DNA of 64,000 nucleotides from Seminavis robusta. Its lineage: Eukaryota; Bacillariophyta; Bacillariophyceae; Naviculales; Naviculaceae. The notes beneath the pieces were generated by a model. That model worked only from the letters and a program-made list of their open reading frames with translations. It made no database searches and was not told the DNA's origin. This document shows positions 1 to 9,863 of the stretch, in pieces. Numbering within the stretch: position 1 is the stretch's first letter; each line of letters starts with the position of its first letter. The position numbers were made by a program, and so were the translations under genes. The DNA lies in assembly GCA_903772945.1 (NCBI GenBank), contig CAICTM010000226.1, positions 25,181-89,180 of the forward strand. Direction: 5' to 3'.

Positions 1-782
1 GCGGCGTTGAGTTTACCAGGAATATGCCCTATCTTCACTAGTCCACGTCGTTGTGCGTCTCGACAGGCTACTTCTCGTATGTTGAGATGGCGCAGCTTCT
101 TAGTGATGGCCTCAGAGGTGGTCCATTGCACGCTTCCTTTATTGTCGTTGAATAGCAGAGTAGTCGGTTTGGCGAGATGACTCGCTCCTAGGTCGCCAAA
201 GATGTTGCGGAGACCTTCGATCATCTTGCAGCCTTCGTCCATTCCTTTAATTTCGGCCTCACAGGAGCTCCTACTTGTTTTCTTCTCGCGACACGCGGTC
301 CAGTCCAGTGGACCCCCCATGTAGACGACAATGGCACCAAGAATTGACCGGACTTCTTCCTCACGGCGCATTTCTCCTTCTTGTGGTGTGGAAGCATCTT
401 GCGGTCCCCAATTGCTGTCAGTGTAACCGTCAATTCGGTCAAAGCACCCAATGGTAGGCCCTCCATCGACTGGCCAAGACGCTTCGCCGAACATGCACCG
501 GGCAGGGTCGAATTCATCTCCGGAGTTGGGCTTGGGTTGTGTGTACTGCACGCCCCAGTCGCCAGTGCCTTTGAGGTATTTCAGGACGTGCTTTGCCGCT
601 TCCACGTGCCCTTCCGATGGATTCTTCAAGTGACTGGACAGAAGACTGGTGCGGTCGTGATATCCAGTCTCGTGTTTTGGCTGAGCCAGTTGAGACCTCC
701 TACCAACGATGAGTATTCCTTCGCCAATTCCTTCTTTTGCGATGGTTCCAGACCGTCATGTGGCACTCTGTCAATTGGTAGC
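1..782 (-). pseudogene. RNase H end of the copia polyprotein, frameshifted
   Basis: Two further frames continue the polyprotein: one from about 782 to 640 and a second that is open from about 640 to the window edge. The second holds the connection and RNase H domain of copia elements: the HVLKYLKGT segment, YTDSNWGP, SSCEAEIKGM and FNDNKGSVQW, which carry the acidic residues expected of the active site. Two single-base shifts (near 780 and 640) therefore separate reverse transcriptase from RNase H. They may be true decay or sequence error. Confidence 0.8.
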
Positions 783-3700
783 CGGATCGGTATGGTGTTC
801 TTACTGCGTTGGCGTCGAGCATGCCGTGTTGGTCCAGGAGCTTGTGGATATATCCTTCCTGAGACAAATGCACTGTGAGTCTCCCATCTGGCGTCTGTCC
901 CCATTGATAGTAGACTCCAAGGTACCACGTGAGGTCTCCCATAAAGTCAATGTGGAGTTGACTGCCGAGCTCTTTCTCGAACCATGCTTCAGTTGCGTCG
1001 TCTGTTCCCCAGTAGAGGCAGTCATCTACATATGATCCAAAGTAAATTGTCCCTCCACTTGGCGACTTTCCAACGAACAATGCTGGATCATTTGGACACT
1101 TTTCCAGTCCCATACCCTCCAGGACTTTCCGGAAGGTCTGGTACCAGTGTCGAGGGCTTCTTCTGAGCCCATAAAGGGTTTTGTTGAGTCGCCAGTAATC
1201 CCCTGCTCTCGAGAATGGACAGCCCTTGGGTGGCATTACAACAACAATCTCGTCGTCGGGAAGATATGGGTGGCAGAAGGCATTCTTGGCGTCGCATTGC
1301 TTTGTTTTGCGGCCTTGTGAGATGCCTAGAGCGACCAGAGCCCTTTGGCTATGTCTCATGATGACGGGCGCATACAGGTCATTCTTGTCCCAGATTCGCT
1401 CTTCTTCATTTCCCATGACGACGGTCCGTGATTTAGCTCTGACTGGTTGTCCATCCGAGTCCGTCTTGATGGTAAGAATATTCATGGTTGGAATTGGTTT
1501 GACTCCCAGTCTCTTAAGTTCTGTTTCATCAATCACGGTGTAGGTGTTCAGTCCTTTGATACCGTCATACTCTTCTCGGTAGGAGTCCAGCCAGATTGGA
1601 TAGTCAGGGTCGGAAGGATTTTGCAGAGCTTTCCAAAGAAATTGTGGGTTCCCCCCTTTCAGTCCCTTGGCTGAAACATGATTGGCCGTGGCTGTAGGGC
1701 TGGATGTGGGTGGATCAGTGTCCCAACTGACTTCGAGGAGCCCTTCGAGGAGATAATGACGCCAATACACATCTAAGTCAGGAATGGGAACCTCAGTGAT
1801 TACGCGCCCCCCACGATCACGTTGTCGGAAGCACCAAGTGTAGCTGTCGGTGTGCTCCAGGTAGCCCCGAAGCATTTGACCTTCATGGCGAAAACGGACG
1901 TGGCAATTTTGCACAAGCCAGTCAGGTCTGATGGGCCGTGTGGGATCACTGTCGGTTGGATCGGTGAGGAGCTCCAGCCCGGCGAGGGCGTCATCTGGCT
2001 CCCAGATTTCGGCAGGATCAAGAAGGAGAGTGGTCTCATCGGCCAGCTTGATGGTGTAGTGTTGGGTGCCACGACGTGTGGGTACACCAATGACTTCGCC
2101 GCTTGTAAAGAGCGGTCGTTCGGACTGCAGCGTGGGACCGGGTATTCGGAAGGTGACAGTGCTGCCCGGTGGATGACGGATGGCCTTCCCATGGAGTCCA
2201 TGCTCGCAAAGGCGGAGTTCAAAGCCTCCATTGTTGATTAGTTCAGGGAAGAAGGTTCTGACATTTTGGCTCTCATCCAGATAATAATCAGCAGCAGTGC
2301 AAAAGCGTTTGGTCTCGGGACACCAGAAGATCATCCCATTGGTCGTGTCACTGCGACCGACAGCAATGCCAGGGAATGTTTGGACTTCGAATTTGGTACG
2401 GGACCTGCTCCCATCCACAGGTCGATAGAAGAAACCAACACAACCAAATTTGAAGAGTACTCGCATGTCTGGTTTGGTACCGTAGAAGAGTTCAAACGGT
2501 GTACTGAGGAGCTGATCCGCATCCTTGGGATGGTTGCGAGGACTGATGTCTACCGGTAAGAGGTTCATGCGGAAGAAGGCTTCTCTGACAGCCCAAAACC
2601 AGAATGCTTTGGGTAAGTTGGCCTCTTGGAGGAATGCTCTGGCCATGCGAACAGCACAGTTCCAATGATTCTCAACAAGACCATTCTGTGAGTGACGATG
2701 TGGTGGAGAAGCTGTGACTTTTATGCCTCGTCGACGAAGGAACTTTCTAACGTTGCCTGCAACGAATCTCTGGTCGAAGTCGCAATGAAAGTGTTGGACA
2801 CTGGAGCTGTGTTCCCCCATGTCAATAAACAGACACCACAGAGCGTCGATGATGGATGCCGCCTCTAGGTCACGCAATCCATAGAACCAGTTTTGTCGCG
2901 TACCGGCATCCACCACAGCAAGTCCATAGCGAAAGCCTCCAGGTGACACACCGTCGCCATAGCAGAGGTCAGCGTGTAAGGTACGTCCAGGAGGTGGTAT
3001 TCGCGACTTCTTGCCACGTTTGCCCCGTCGGAGGTTCACGTAATCACCCACTGACGGAATGGCTTCACTTGCTGCACTGTGTCGTCCGTGAGAGCAGACT
3101 TCCGTGATAGCCTTGTAGTCACCGAGCTTCCGGTTGCCGAATAGAAGGTGCAGGTCGTGGTCAGTGAATCGACGTGCCTGTTCTCCAAGATGACTCTCAG
3201 GGGTGTATGCCACAGGTATGTCGCGACTGAGGGGCTTCATGACTTCAGCTTCGTCAATCGGTTCCATGTGGTGTCGTGTCGGTGCTGGTTCGAATCGCCG
3301 ATTGACTCTGAGAGCCGTTCCAGCTGTGGCGAGTCGGTTGGAATAGCCGTGTACCACTTGGTCGTCGAAGTGGACCTTGGTTGCTGATGGTGCTGGCATG
3401 CACTGGACGTTGCACTCTTCAGAGTCGTCTATCCGTACCGAGAACGTAGGAAAGCTTAGCACGCAATCGTCGTGATCAGCCAAGAAGCTGCATCCAGGGC
3501 TTCTTCGTCTGTGTTTCCGAACGGATAATAGTCTAGTGGACAGGTCTGGCACGTGCCACCAATTTTGTTCTCGAACTACTTTGTTGGCTATCTGTATCTG
3601 CACCGTTCCATATCCGGCGATGGGAATTGGTGACCCATTAGCGACACGTATGTAGTGTCCTTCGAGTGGTGTGTAGGCAACAAAGTCTTCCAGGTACGGT

Positions 3701-5433
3701 GACATATCACCAGTTGCACCTGAGTCCACACATGCCAGTGTGTTCGTCTGTGTGCACGTGGCACGGTTGGCAGAGTCCACGACGAAGTGCCTAGGCAATG
3801 GTTTGATCGCGATGTATGCTCTAGCGGGTCCCACGATTGGTCCCTTGCGAACATAGTTGCAGGAGTAAACGAGCGGGTTGCACGGTTGATCATTGTCATT
3901 ACTATTTAACATGTAACTAAGTGTAGACGCCTGTGTCACTGTGTCGTCGTCCTCGTCCAGTGTCGACTCTTCCGGTATGGTCGCCAGTTTGGCACCCAAG
4001 TTGGGAGTGAGTTCTCTGTTGGGAAACGTGACAGGTGGTGAGTTGATCGGCGCTACAATAGTTGACACGTCAATAGAGGGTGACTCACATCCGCTACCAG
4101 TACTCGAATCATCGTCGTCCGCTGGGAATGTGTGACTGACAGCATGGGCTGTGCCAGTATCGTTGTTGCGTGGTTTACGTGGCCTGTTGGCCTTTCCTTC
4201 TTTGTAGGAGTTCCCGTCGAACTCAATTCGGTATCCTGGGATGCAGTGCTCGCACGTAGACATGTGGTGCCTGTGTGGATTCTTGTGTCGAGCGATGACA
4301 CACCAGGGGCAGGCAAAGTGGTATAGCACGTTCTGCGCTTGTTCCTTTGTCACTTCCACATCCTCGAAGGGTTTCAGGGCATTAACAATGGCCATGGGAT
4401 CAGCTGGGTCGAGCGAAGTTTGAAAGGCTACCCCCCTAGGTTCCCCTGGAGAACCTGCGCGAACAGAGCTCGCCTGGTGGGCCTTCCCACGGGATGCCGT
4501 GGTGTATGCGCGAATGGGCGATTCACCAGTGAGGAGTTTGCTGTCGCAGTAATATTTGCTGTTTTCAGCACCAGTGAGGATGTTGTCGAAGTGTTCGGCA
4601 AGCTGGTCGATGGTACAGTCCAATGTAGGGGTGCCGGCAAGCTTACCGCCTGGACGGATGAGCCGGGTGTAACACTTGGACAAGATGGACCGGTACGGAC
4701 CGTGGCGAACTGTTCCGGCCACAAACCAGCCACGAAGGACTGTCTCTGGAAGGATCGCACCGCTAGCAGCGCCATATTGGCGATTGAAGAAGCGAAGGCG
4801 AAGGAGGAAGGAGACGCAGTATTCACGTTGCTCTTGGACGAGGGTGCTGACGTCGGCAAAGCGGTCGTCCACACGGTCACTAGTGACAGGAAGGAATGTG
4901 TCGAGAACAGCCTGGAGCAGTTCTGGCCCACGTCGTTTGAGAGAGTGTTCCCGCTGTAGTAGGTCCGTGATGGTCCTGTTCTGTTTGGTAGCCTTGACGA
5001 GGAGTCTGGCCATGACCTTGGAAATGTCCTTGTTGCTTGTGGTGGTAGTGGAGTATTCCCAGATTTCGATGTCGTCTGCTTCCCAATGGTCTCCAGTGAG
5101 AGCGTTCTCTACACCACACTTCCACTGGTAGATCGCGGTAGCATTAGGTGCCACTGGTAACTGTGGTAATTCCGTGGATGCACGCAGACGGTCATCATGT
5201 GTGAATCGATTGCCTTGAACTATCGCACCAAGGGCATCCTTGAGGTGGTGTTGCGACTCGATGTGACTCATCCACAGGCTATCCAAGCTGGTCACGGACC
5301 CGTTATCACGTGATCTGGAAAAGGTTCCGACGCTCCTATTAATCGATGATGCCGGCACCGTGAAGCGTTGGCCATCTGCCGTGGTGACCTCTATCATGGG
5401 CTCTGAGTTGTTTTGGCGAGAACCGCTGCGCAT
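700..5433 (-). CDS. Copia gag-pol polyprotein (protease, integrase, reverse transcriptase)
   Basis: A 1577-codon open frame. Residues about 100-300 are gag-like and 374-397 hold a Cys/His cluster (CPWC ... CEHC). The aspartic protease site is DSGA near residue 570. The integrase core shows D822, D885 and E921 with exactly 35 residues between the last two, as in retroviral-type integrases. Reverse transcriptase starts near 1270 and carries the catalytic YVDD at about 1468-1471. The frame is lost near base 780, after the motif TPYRSG, where the natural reading continues in another frame into RNase H. Upstream the frame is open to a TGA near 5550, so the ATG at 5433 may not be the original start. 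The enzyme set copies element RNA and inserts the DNA into the genome. Confidence 0.93.
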   Translation of the reverse strand: MRSGSRQNNSEPMIEVTTADGQRFTVPASSINRSVGTFSRSRDNGSVTSLDSLWMSHIESQHHLKDALGAIVQGNRFTHDDRLRASTELPQLPVAPNATAIYQWKCGVENALTGDHWEADDIEIWEYSTTTTSNKDISKVMARLLVKATKQNRTITDLLQREHSLKRRGPELLQAVLDTFLPVTSDRVDDRFADVSTLVQEQREYCVSFLLRLRFFNRQYGAASGAILPETVLRGWFVAGTVRHGPYRSILSKCYTRLIRPGGKLAGTPTLDCTIDQLAEHFDNILTGAENSKYYCDSKLLTGESPIRAYTTASRGKAHQASSVRAGSPGEPRGVAFQTSLDPADPMAIVNALKPFEDVEVTKEQAQNVLYHFACPWCVIARHKNPHRHHMSTCEHCIPGYRIEFDGNSYKEGKANRPRKPRNNDTGTAHAVSHTFPADDDDSSTGSGCESPSIDVSTIVAPINSPPVTFPNRELTPNLGAKLATIPEESTLDEDDDTVTQASTLSYMLNSNDNDQPCNPLVYSCNYVRKGPIVGPARAYIAIKPLPRHFVVDSANRATCTQTNTLACVDSGATGDMSPYLEDFVAYTPLEGHYIRVANGSPIPIAGYGTVQIQIANKVVREQNWWHVPDLSTRLLSVRKHRRRSPGCSFLADHDDCVLSFPTFSVRIDDSEECNVQCMPAPSATKVHFDDQVVHGYSNRLATAGTALRVNRRFEPAPTRHHMEPIDEAEVMKPLSRDIPVAYTPESHLGEQARRFTDHDLHLLFGNRKLGDYKAITEVCSHGRHSAASEAIPSVGDYVNLRRGKRGKKSRIPPPGRTLHADLCYGDGVSPGGFRYGLAVVDAGTRQNWFYGLRDLEAASIIDALWCLFIDMGEHSSSVQHFHCDFDQRFVAGNVRKFLRRRGIKVTASPPHRHSQNGLVENHWNCAVRMARAFLQEANLPKAFWFWAVREAFFRMNLLPVDISPRNHPKDADQLLSTPFELFYGTKPDMRVLFKFGCVGFFYRPVDGSRSRTKFEVQTFPGIAVGRSDTTNGMIFWCPETKRFCTAADYYLDESQNVRTFFPELINNGGFELRLCEHGLHGKAIRHPPGSTVTFRIPGPTLQSERPLFTSGEVIGVPTRRGTQHYTIKLADETTLLLDPAEIWEPDDALAGLELLTDPTDSDPTRPIRPDWLVQNCHVRFRHEGQMLRGYLEHTDSYTWCFRQRDRGGRVITEVPIPDLDVYWRHYLLEGLLEVSWDTDPPTSSPTATANHVSAKGLKGGNPQFLWKALQNPSDPDYPIWLDSYREEYDGIKGLNTYTVIDETELKRLGVKPIPTMNILTIKTDSDGQPVRAKSRTVVMGNEEERIWDKNDLYAPVIMRHSQRALVALGISQGRKTKQCDAKNAFCHPYLPDDEIVVVMPPKGCPFSRAGDYWRLNKTLYGLRRSPRHWYQTFRKVLEGMGLEKCPNDPALFVGKSPSGGTIYFGSYVDDCLYWGTDDATEAWFEKELGSQLHIDFMGDLTWYLGVYYQWGQTPDGRLTVHLSQEGYIHKLLDQHGMLDANAVRTPYRSGYQLTECHMTVWNHRKRRNWRRNTHRW

Positions 5434-5623
5434 GGGCGTACTGGGTGTACTAAAGGGGTTCCTCGCCGGTTCTGGTGGGGCCGATGGAGTAGGTCTTTCA
5501 CTGATTGCGTGGGCACTGGTACATCCGTTCCGACTGAGGCATCAGGTCGCTCAGCTGTAGAGTGTCCAAAGTGGGTTCCACAAGCATAATGAGGGTCGTC
5601 AACGCCGAGTAGGCTGGCATTAA

Positions 5624-6899
5624 TCACCCACTTGGTGGAATGCGTTGTCGCGGATCCACGGGACGCTCTGTTTGAATCATTTGCAGGTATTCCTTGGCAG
5701 AGTTGAGTTCCTTGAAGCCTGTCGGTGCGTCGCTAACTCCATTGTTAAGAACATCTGCCTGCATGGCCCATCCTTCCGCAAAGGACTGTACGATTCGCTG
5801 GCACGGTAATCCATCGAACCATCCGTCTACCACGTAGTACGTTTTGCCAGAGGTTGCCATGCTTCTATCTTGGCGATCATAGTATCCTCGCAGGTATGGG
5901 TGCCATCGCGAAGTCAACTGCCATGTCCTGCATTGGTCGACACTATCGTGACCAAGTACTCGAAGGGGGAAGACTTGGTAGATGTGACCGGTAGAGCCGA
6001 GTCGAACCAGTAACTTCTTGGTCTTGAGGCGGAGCAGATACGAGTCATTGTTGCAATCGACGGGGTTTGTTGTTCGATTTACCCCCCATAAAGCTCTCGC
6101 TTGTCAACAATAGTCGTGAGAAATTGACTACTGTACCCACATGGTGGGATCCCATGAATGATCGCAATGGGTCCAGTGGGTCCAGCAAGAGCACAGTCAG
6201 GGATAATAGGGACGTCATCAAAGCCATCGCCAAAGACGGGTCGCCGAGAGGAAGATGGCTGGCGGCTCGGGGTGCTGCCTCGTGAGAAGAGAAGGGATGG
6301 GCCAGTGGCCGAGCCTTCAACACCGGTCTGGTAAGATCCACTAAGGGAGGAACTAGCCGACGGCTGGCTATGCCAGGGAGCCACAAGAGGTGTGGAATCA
6401 TGGCTGCGCTGGAGGGAGGACGTGTTGCTGTCAAGAACCGCCATAACGTCGTGAACCTGGGCACGGATTGCCGATGGCACACCAGAACTGATGTGGGAGC
6501 GTGGTGTTGGTGGCTCGAAGCCGGGTAATAACGATGGGTCATTGGTCCGAAAGATTGGCGATTGGGTGACACGTCGTCGAGGAGGTGTCACCTGTTGGAG
6601 TGGGTCGTGATCGAGGATCATTGTGGGTGGTTGGTGGTGGATTCATCGCTGCTGCTGTTGTATGGCGCCCTAGGGCTAAGCGATGGCATGTCCTCATTGT
6701 TGTAGGCGACAGTTCCTCATCGGACGCATCCTCTACTATCACTGGAGAGGATTGCGTCGTCTTGGAGGAAGTGGTGGAAGTGGCGGTAGCTGCTGGGGAG
6801 GAAGAGGTTGTTCGACTGGAGTCGAAGAGGTGAGGGTCTTCGAGATCGACTGGCCCATGTCTGAACACTCTTGGCGGCGGAGCCAAAGAGGTTGATCAT
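5624..6899 (-). pseudogene. Copia gag-like 5' region, several frames
   Basis: The first ATG (6899) opens a short frame starting MINLFGSAAKS. The reading then moves through at least two other frames: 6886-6539 and 6621-6079 are rich in Ser, Thr and Pro. The frame open from about 6085 to 5624 contains a compact stretch (YYVVDGWFDG ... AKEYLQM) that faintly recalls the N-terminal RNA-binding (viroplasmin-like) domain of RNase H1; this likeness is weak. The part between 5624 and 5433 links to pol through another shift. No zinc knuckle of the standard CCHC form was seen here. Confidence 0.55.
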
Positions 6900-7195
6900 G
6901 GTGCTGTTGTTCGTCTCTACCTCGCTAAAATTGGGCTATCATAACCTGTTGAGATGTAAAGTTAGATTATGGTTGTTTCTATGCTATTCTGTCATTTCAA
7001 GTCTTGTTCCACCAGCCTGCCTGGCTCTTATTCTGCCAATGAACCTGTCGTCCTCCCAGGACTGGGTTGGGTCCCACTCATGAATGTGAGTCCCTAGTGT
7101 GATGGCATTCCAGTCACAACAGCAGTAGTGACACGAGAGCTGCGAACCTGGATGACAACGATAGTGGCATTTTGCTGGCAGCAGCAAGTGATATC

Positions 7196-8113
7196 ATGGA
7201 AGAGCGATCAGCGGAATCTGAACCTGACCAGGAAGAAGCTGATGACGATGAGAGTATGTACAGCAGTGATGACGACGACTACCAGTTTTTGACAGAACAG
7301 GAGCACGCCTGGGCTGTGGAGATCAAGGCTGCCGCGGAAGCTCCCGACAGTGGCATTCTCCCCATGTCGGACTTTTCCTATGTTCAGTATGCTTTGGTGA
7401 CGAAAGGGCGGCTGGAAGAAGCATTGGCACGCATCAAGGGCGTGCAACAGTTCCAGTCCCATTATCAAGTGTCGGATGATCCCAGCAGAGGAATATCGGT
7501 GATAGAGCAGTTTATGGCCCTGCAACCCAGAGCCTTGCTGAACCTTGACATTTGCTTGGAACAAGATAGAGGAGAAGGAGTAATTGCATTTGATGCTTCA
7601 CAGTACAATCCATCACTCGCCGAAACGCTCTCACCGGAACATGCGGACCCAGAGCACAATTGGAAGATTCACATCCTGTTCTGGTACTATGCTGTGAGGG
7701 CTGTGCAAATAGATTTCCGAGCCATTAGGCAGGGAATTGTATTGCTGGTTGACACCGCGGGTATGGACTGGAGCAACGTTGACATGAGCCATGAACAACG
7801 TTGTTTTGTGGAACTACGGAAACACTATCCTTGGATTGCAAAAGAGACTCGTGTCTACAACTGCAGCTTTGTTGCCTGCATGTGGATATCAATGCTCAAG
7901 GCCTTTATTCAGAGTCAACACTCTCAAGCAATCCAAATGGCTTGTGAGATTGGACACCACGGTGGGCAGCAGAGGGACCCTAACTTGCCCAGGCGCAAGT
8001 TGAGTGACTTGTACCTGCAGCCAAATGCAAACCGAGCTGCGCGCTATCTTCTCTCATCGGCCAGAGAACTGCTGAATGAGCGACATGAAAATGAACAATC
8101 CTTTCGTCTTTGA
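7196..8113 (+). CDS. CRAL-TRIO (Sec14-like) lipid-binding domain protein
   Basis: 305 residues from the first ATG. The frame is open upstream to 7103 without another ATG, so an upstream exon cannot be excluded. The first 35 residues are very acidic (EERSAES, DDDESMYSSDDDD). A helical N-terminal part is followed by a Sec14-type core whose central strand is GIVLLVDTAGMDW, the usual place of the lipid-pocket floor, and by a region resembling the gate helix. CRAL-TRIO proteins bind and move hydrophobic ligands such as phosphatidylinositol or tocopherol in the cytosol; the ligand here is unknown. It converges with the hydrolase gene, leaving 129 bases between stop codons. Confidence 0.65.
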   Translation: MEERSAESEPDQEEADDDESMYSSDDDDYQFLTEQEHAWAVEIKAAAEAPDSGILPMSDFSYVQYALVTKGRLEEALARIKGVQQFQSHYQVSDDPSRGISVIEQFMALQPRALLNLDICLEQDRGEGVIAFDASQYNPSLAETLSPEHADPEHNWKIHILFWYYAVRAVQIDFRAIRQGIVLLVDTAGMDWSNVDMSHEQRCFVELRKHYPWIAKETRVYNCSFVACMWISMLKAFIQSQHSQAIQMACEIGHHGGQQRDPNLPRRKLSDLYLQPNANRAARYLLSSARELLNERHENEQSFRL

Positions 8114-8196
8114 ACAAGATGTTTGTTGGGCAGCGGAACGACTCGACTCGTACCGCCAATGTCGCGAAGCTGCATTCGAGAGAAAGTTGCAGGGAC

Positions 8197-8230
8197 ATTG
8201 CCACCCATGTATTATTGCCACCCATGTATT
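8197..8230. repeat. 17-bp exact tandem duplication
   Basis: ATTGCCACCCATGTATT occurs twice back to back in the short gap between the convergent CRAL-TRIO and hydrolase genes. Confidence 0.9.
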
Positions 8231-8242
8231 ATTACATTGCAG

Positions 8243-9301
8243 CTATGGAGCTTCAAGAGCGCTGCCACCAGTACTGACATGTTCCAGGAATCTTTGGATG
8301 GCACGAAAATAATGAGGAGCTGTTGCTCCATAGAATGGTCCATGCTCTCCGCCTTCCAGAATCAAAACTTGCGGGGGGTTTGGAAGGCCACAAAGCTGCT
8401 CGTACTCTTTATATTGAATTGTATCATTGGTGCCAGTGATGAAGAGACACGGCAACGACAGTTCAGGCAGGCGTTGCAAGGCATCCCAACCTGCCATTTC
8501 ACCAGTGATGTCGGTTTCACTCTGCCCGATTAGCTTGTGGTAAATCTTCGACGGGACGCTGTCGTTGGAAGCCTGTTGTTGATCATCTTGTTCGAGAAAG
8601 GCACGTACATCGTTTGGGAGGGCATTGCGGATCTCTTGCTGTCGTTGAGCATAGGTAGCTTCATTCAATGGAGTGTTCGAAATAATTGCACAGTCAATCG
8701 AGGAGGAAGACGAACTGTCCTTGCTGGCTTGATGTCGGCCTCCCAGTAGGTACTCCAACACGACTTGACCTCCCCAACTATGGCCCAGCACGCAGATACG
8801 TTTTGTGGGTGTACCCTCATAGCGAAGCCTAATTGACTGAATCACTTGCTGCAGTTCTAAAACGTAATACGATAGCGAGTACAACCCAGGAGTTTCGGTG
8901 GTCTCCGCCTTGTCTTCCTCTCCGGGTGGGAGTGGCGGACCTTCACTGCAGCCACAGCCCAGCTGATCGTAGAAAACTATCGCATTAATCCATTTGAAGT
9001 ACTCACCAGATGTTGCAGTTCCGTCAGAAGAAGCTGGTGGTTTAGTTTTGTCATTCCAATCCAGTAGCAAGTTCTTGATGCCGTCGTAGCTCTCTTCGTG
9101 GCTGTTCAGGCCTGGTCCGCCATGAACGACAATGACGATGACGGCAGGTTGCACGTCCTCGGATGACAGTGGGGAAGATGAAGAACAAGCACCAGGTGTA
9201 TCTCCACTGACACTATCACGGGGTGTTTTCGTCACCTCACGAGCAAACAGAGAGTGCCCGTGCTCGAGTGGTATACGAAAGTCATTTGAATGCAACCTCA
9301 T
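8243..9301 (-). CDS. Alpha/beta hydrolase, proline iminopeptidase-like (S33)
   Basis: 352 residues, no intron, true ATG. The oxyanion-loop motif HGGPG (60-64) is diagnostic of the proline iminopeptidase branch of peptidase family S33. The nucleophile elbow is GHSWGG with Ser175, followed by a cap domain, Asp293 in TGTND and His320 in EGGEHG, giving a full catalytic triad. Such enzymes remove N-terminal proline from peptides or hydrolyse related amides and esters; the substrate is not predictable. Two low-complexity inserts (Ser-rich 28-48, Ser run 195-201) are typical of algal versions. No signal peptide is obvious, so it is probably cytosolic. Confidence 0.88.
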   Translation of the reverse strand: MRLHSNDFRIPLEHGHSLFAREVTKTPRDSVSGDTPGACSSSSPLSSEDVQPAVIVIVVHGGPGLNSHEESYDGIKNLLLDWNDKTKPPASSDGTATSGEYFKWINAIVFYDQLGCGCSEGPPLPPGEEDKAETTETPGLYSLSYYVLELQQVIQSIRLRYEGTPTKRICVLGHSWGGQVVLEYLLGGRHQASKDSSSSSSIDCAIISNTPLNEATYAQRQQEIRNALPNDVRAFLEQDDQQQASNDSVPSKIYHKLIGQSETDITGEMAGWDALQRLPELSLPCLFITGTNDTIQYKEYEQLCGLPNPPQVLILEGGEHGPFYGATAPHYFRAIQRFLEHVSTGGSALEAP

Positions 9302-9863
9302 AATATTATGATAAGATTCCCCGTCTACGATGGTCCAATCGGAAGCCGAGTTGGCGAATGGTGTTGCGGTACTTCCTGCTTGCTGTTGCTGAACTTGAAT
9401 GTAATACCGCAGCCCTTCATTTTCTGCGACGGTCGTACTACGGTACTACGGTACCGCAGGTGCACGAGCAGGAGAATGATGTGAGTGAATTTGAGAAAAG
9501 GTTCCAACAATGTGCCAGCACAATAAAAGTCGACTATGTTCCAACAGGAAGAACGGGAACTGCTGAAGAAGAGTGCGCAGACTGTGCTACGAAAGAGAGA
9601 TTTTCCGACCGTTGTGACGCATGAGAGATGGATACCAGTAGTGTAAGATCAAGCTGCAACCAACGTAGCAATGATGATCAACTAAACCAAAAAAGCTTCT
9701 CTAGAATCCGACTTTGTGCCTCAAAACTTTCCTCAACCACCCTGCGCATACCGTACGCAACAGGTGGCAAGAATTCAGTATGTACGGTACTGTATCGTAC
9801 CAACCATTTGCATTTGCAGTGGAACCGTCCAATCTTGCAAAAATGGGCATTGCCTGTTTCTTA
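9302..9863. other. Intergenic, promoter of hydrolase and 3' flank of oxidoreductase
   Basis: No convincing gene. It contains several GGTACC/GTACGGTAC-type strings (around 9436-9455 and 9780-9802), a motif that recurs in other intergenic stretches of this window. Confidence 0.6.

Larger units (their letters stand above)
1..6950 (-). mobile_element. Ty1/copia LTR retrotransposon, left end outside window
   Basis: Reading on the minus strand the order is gag-like region, protease, integrase, reverse transcriptase, RNase H, which is the Ty1/copia order. The gag start lies near 6899 and the RNase H runs off the window at base 1, so the 3' LTR is not visible. A string ending in CAACA (minus strand, about 6949) followed by GGTTATGATAGCCC could be the end of the 5' LTR and the primer-binding site, but the partner LTR is needed to prove it. 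The central gag-pol frame is fully open, yet the flanking gag and RNase H parts shift frame about six times. The right boundary is inferred. Confidence 0.85.

Noticed and set aside
4339-4959. 206-codon frame on the plus strand
   Set aside because: It is antisense to the copia gag-pol frame, which has clear domains; a shadow.
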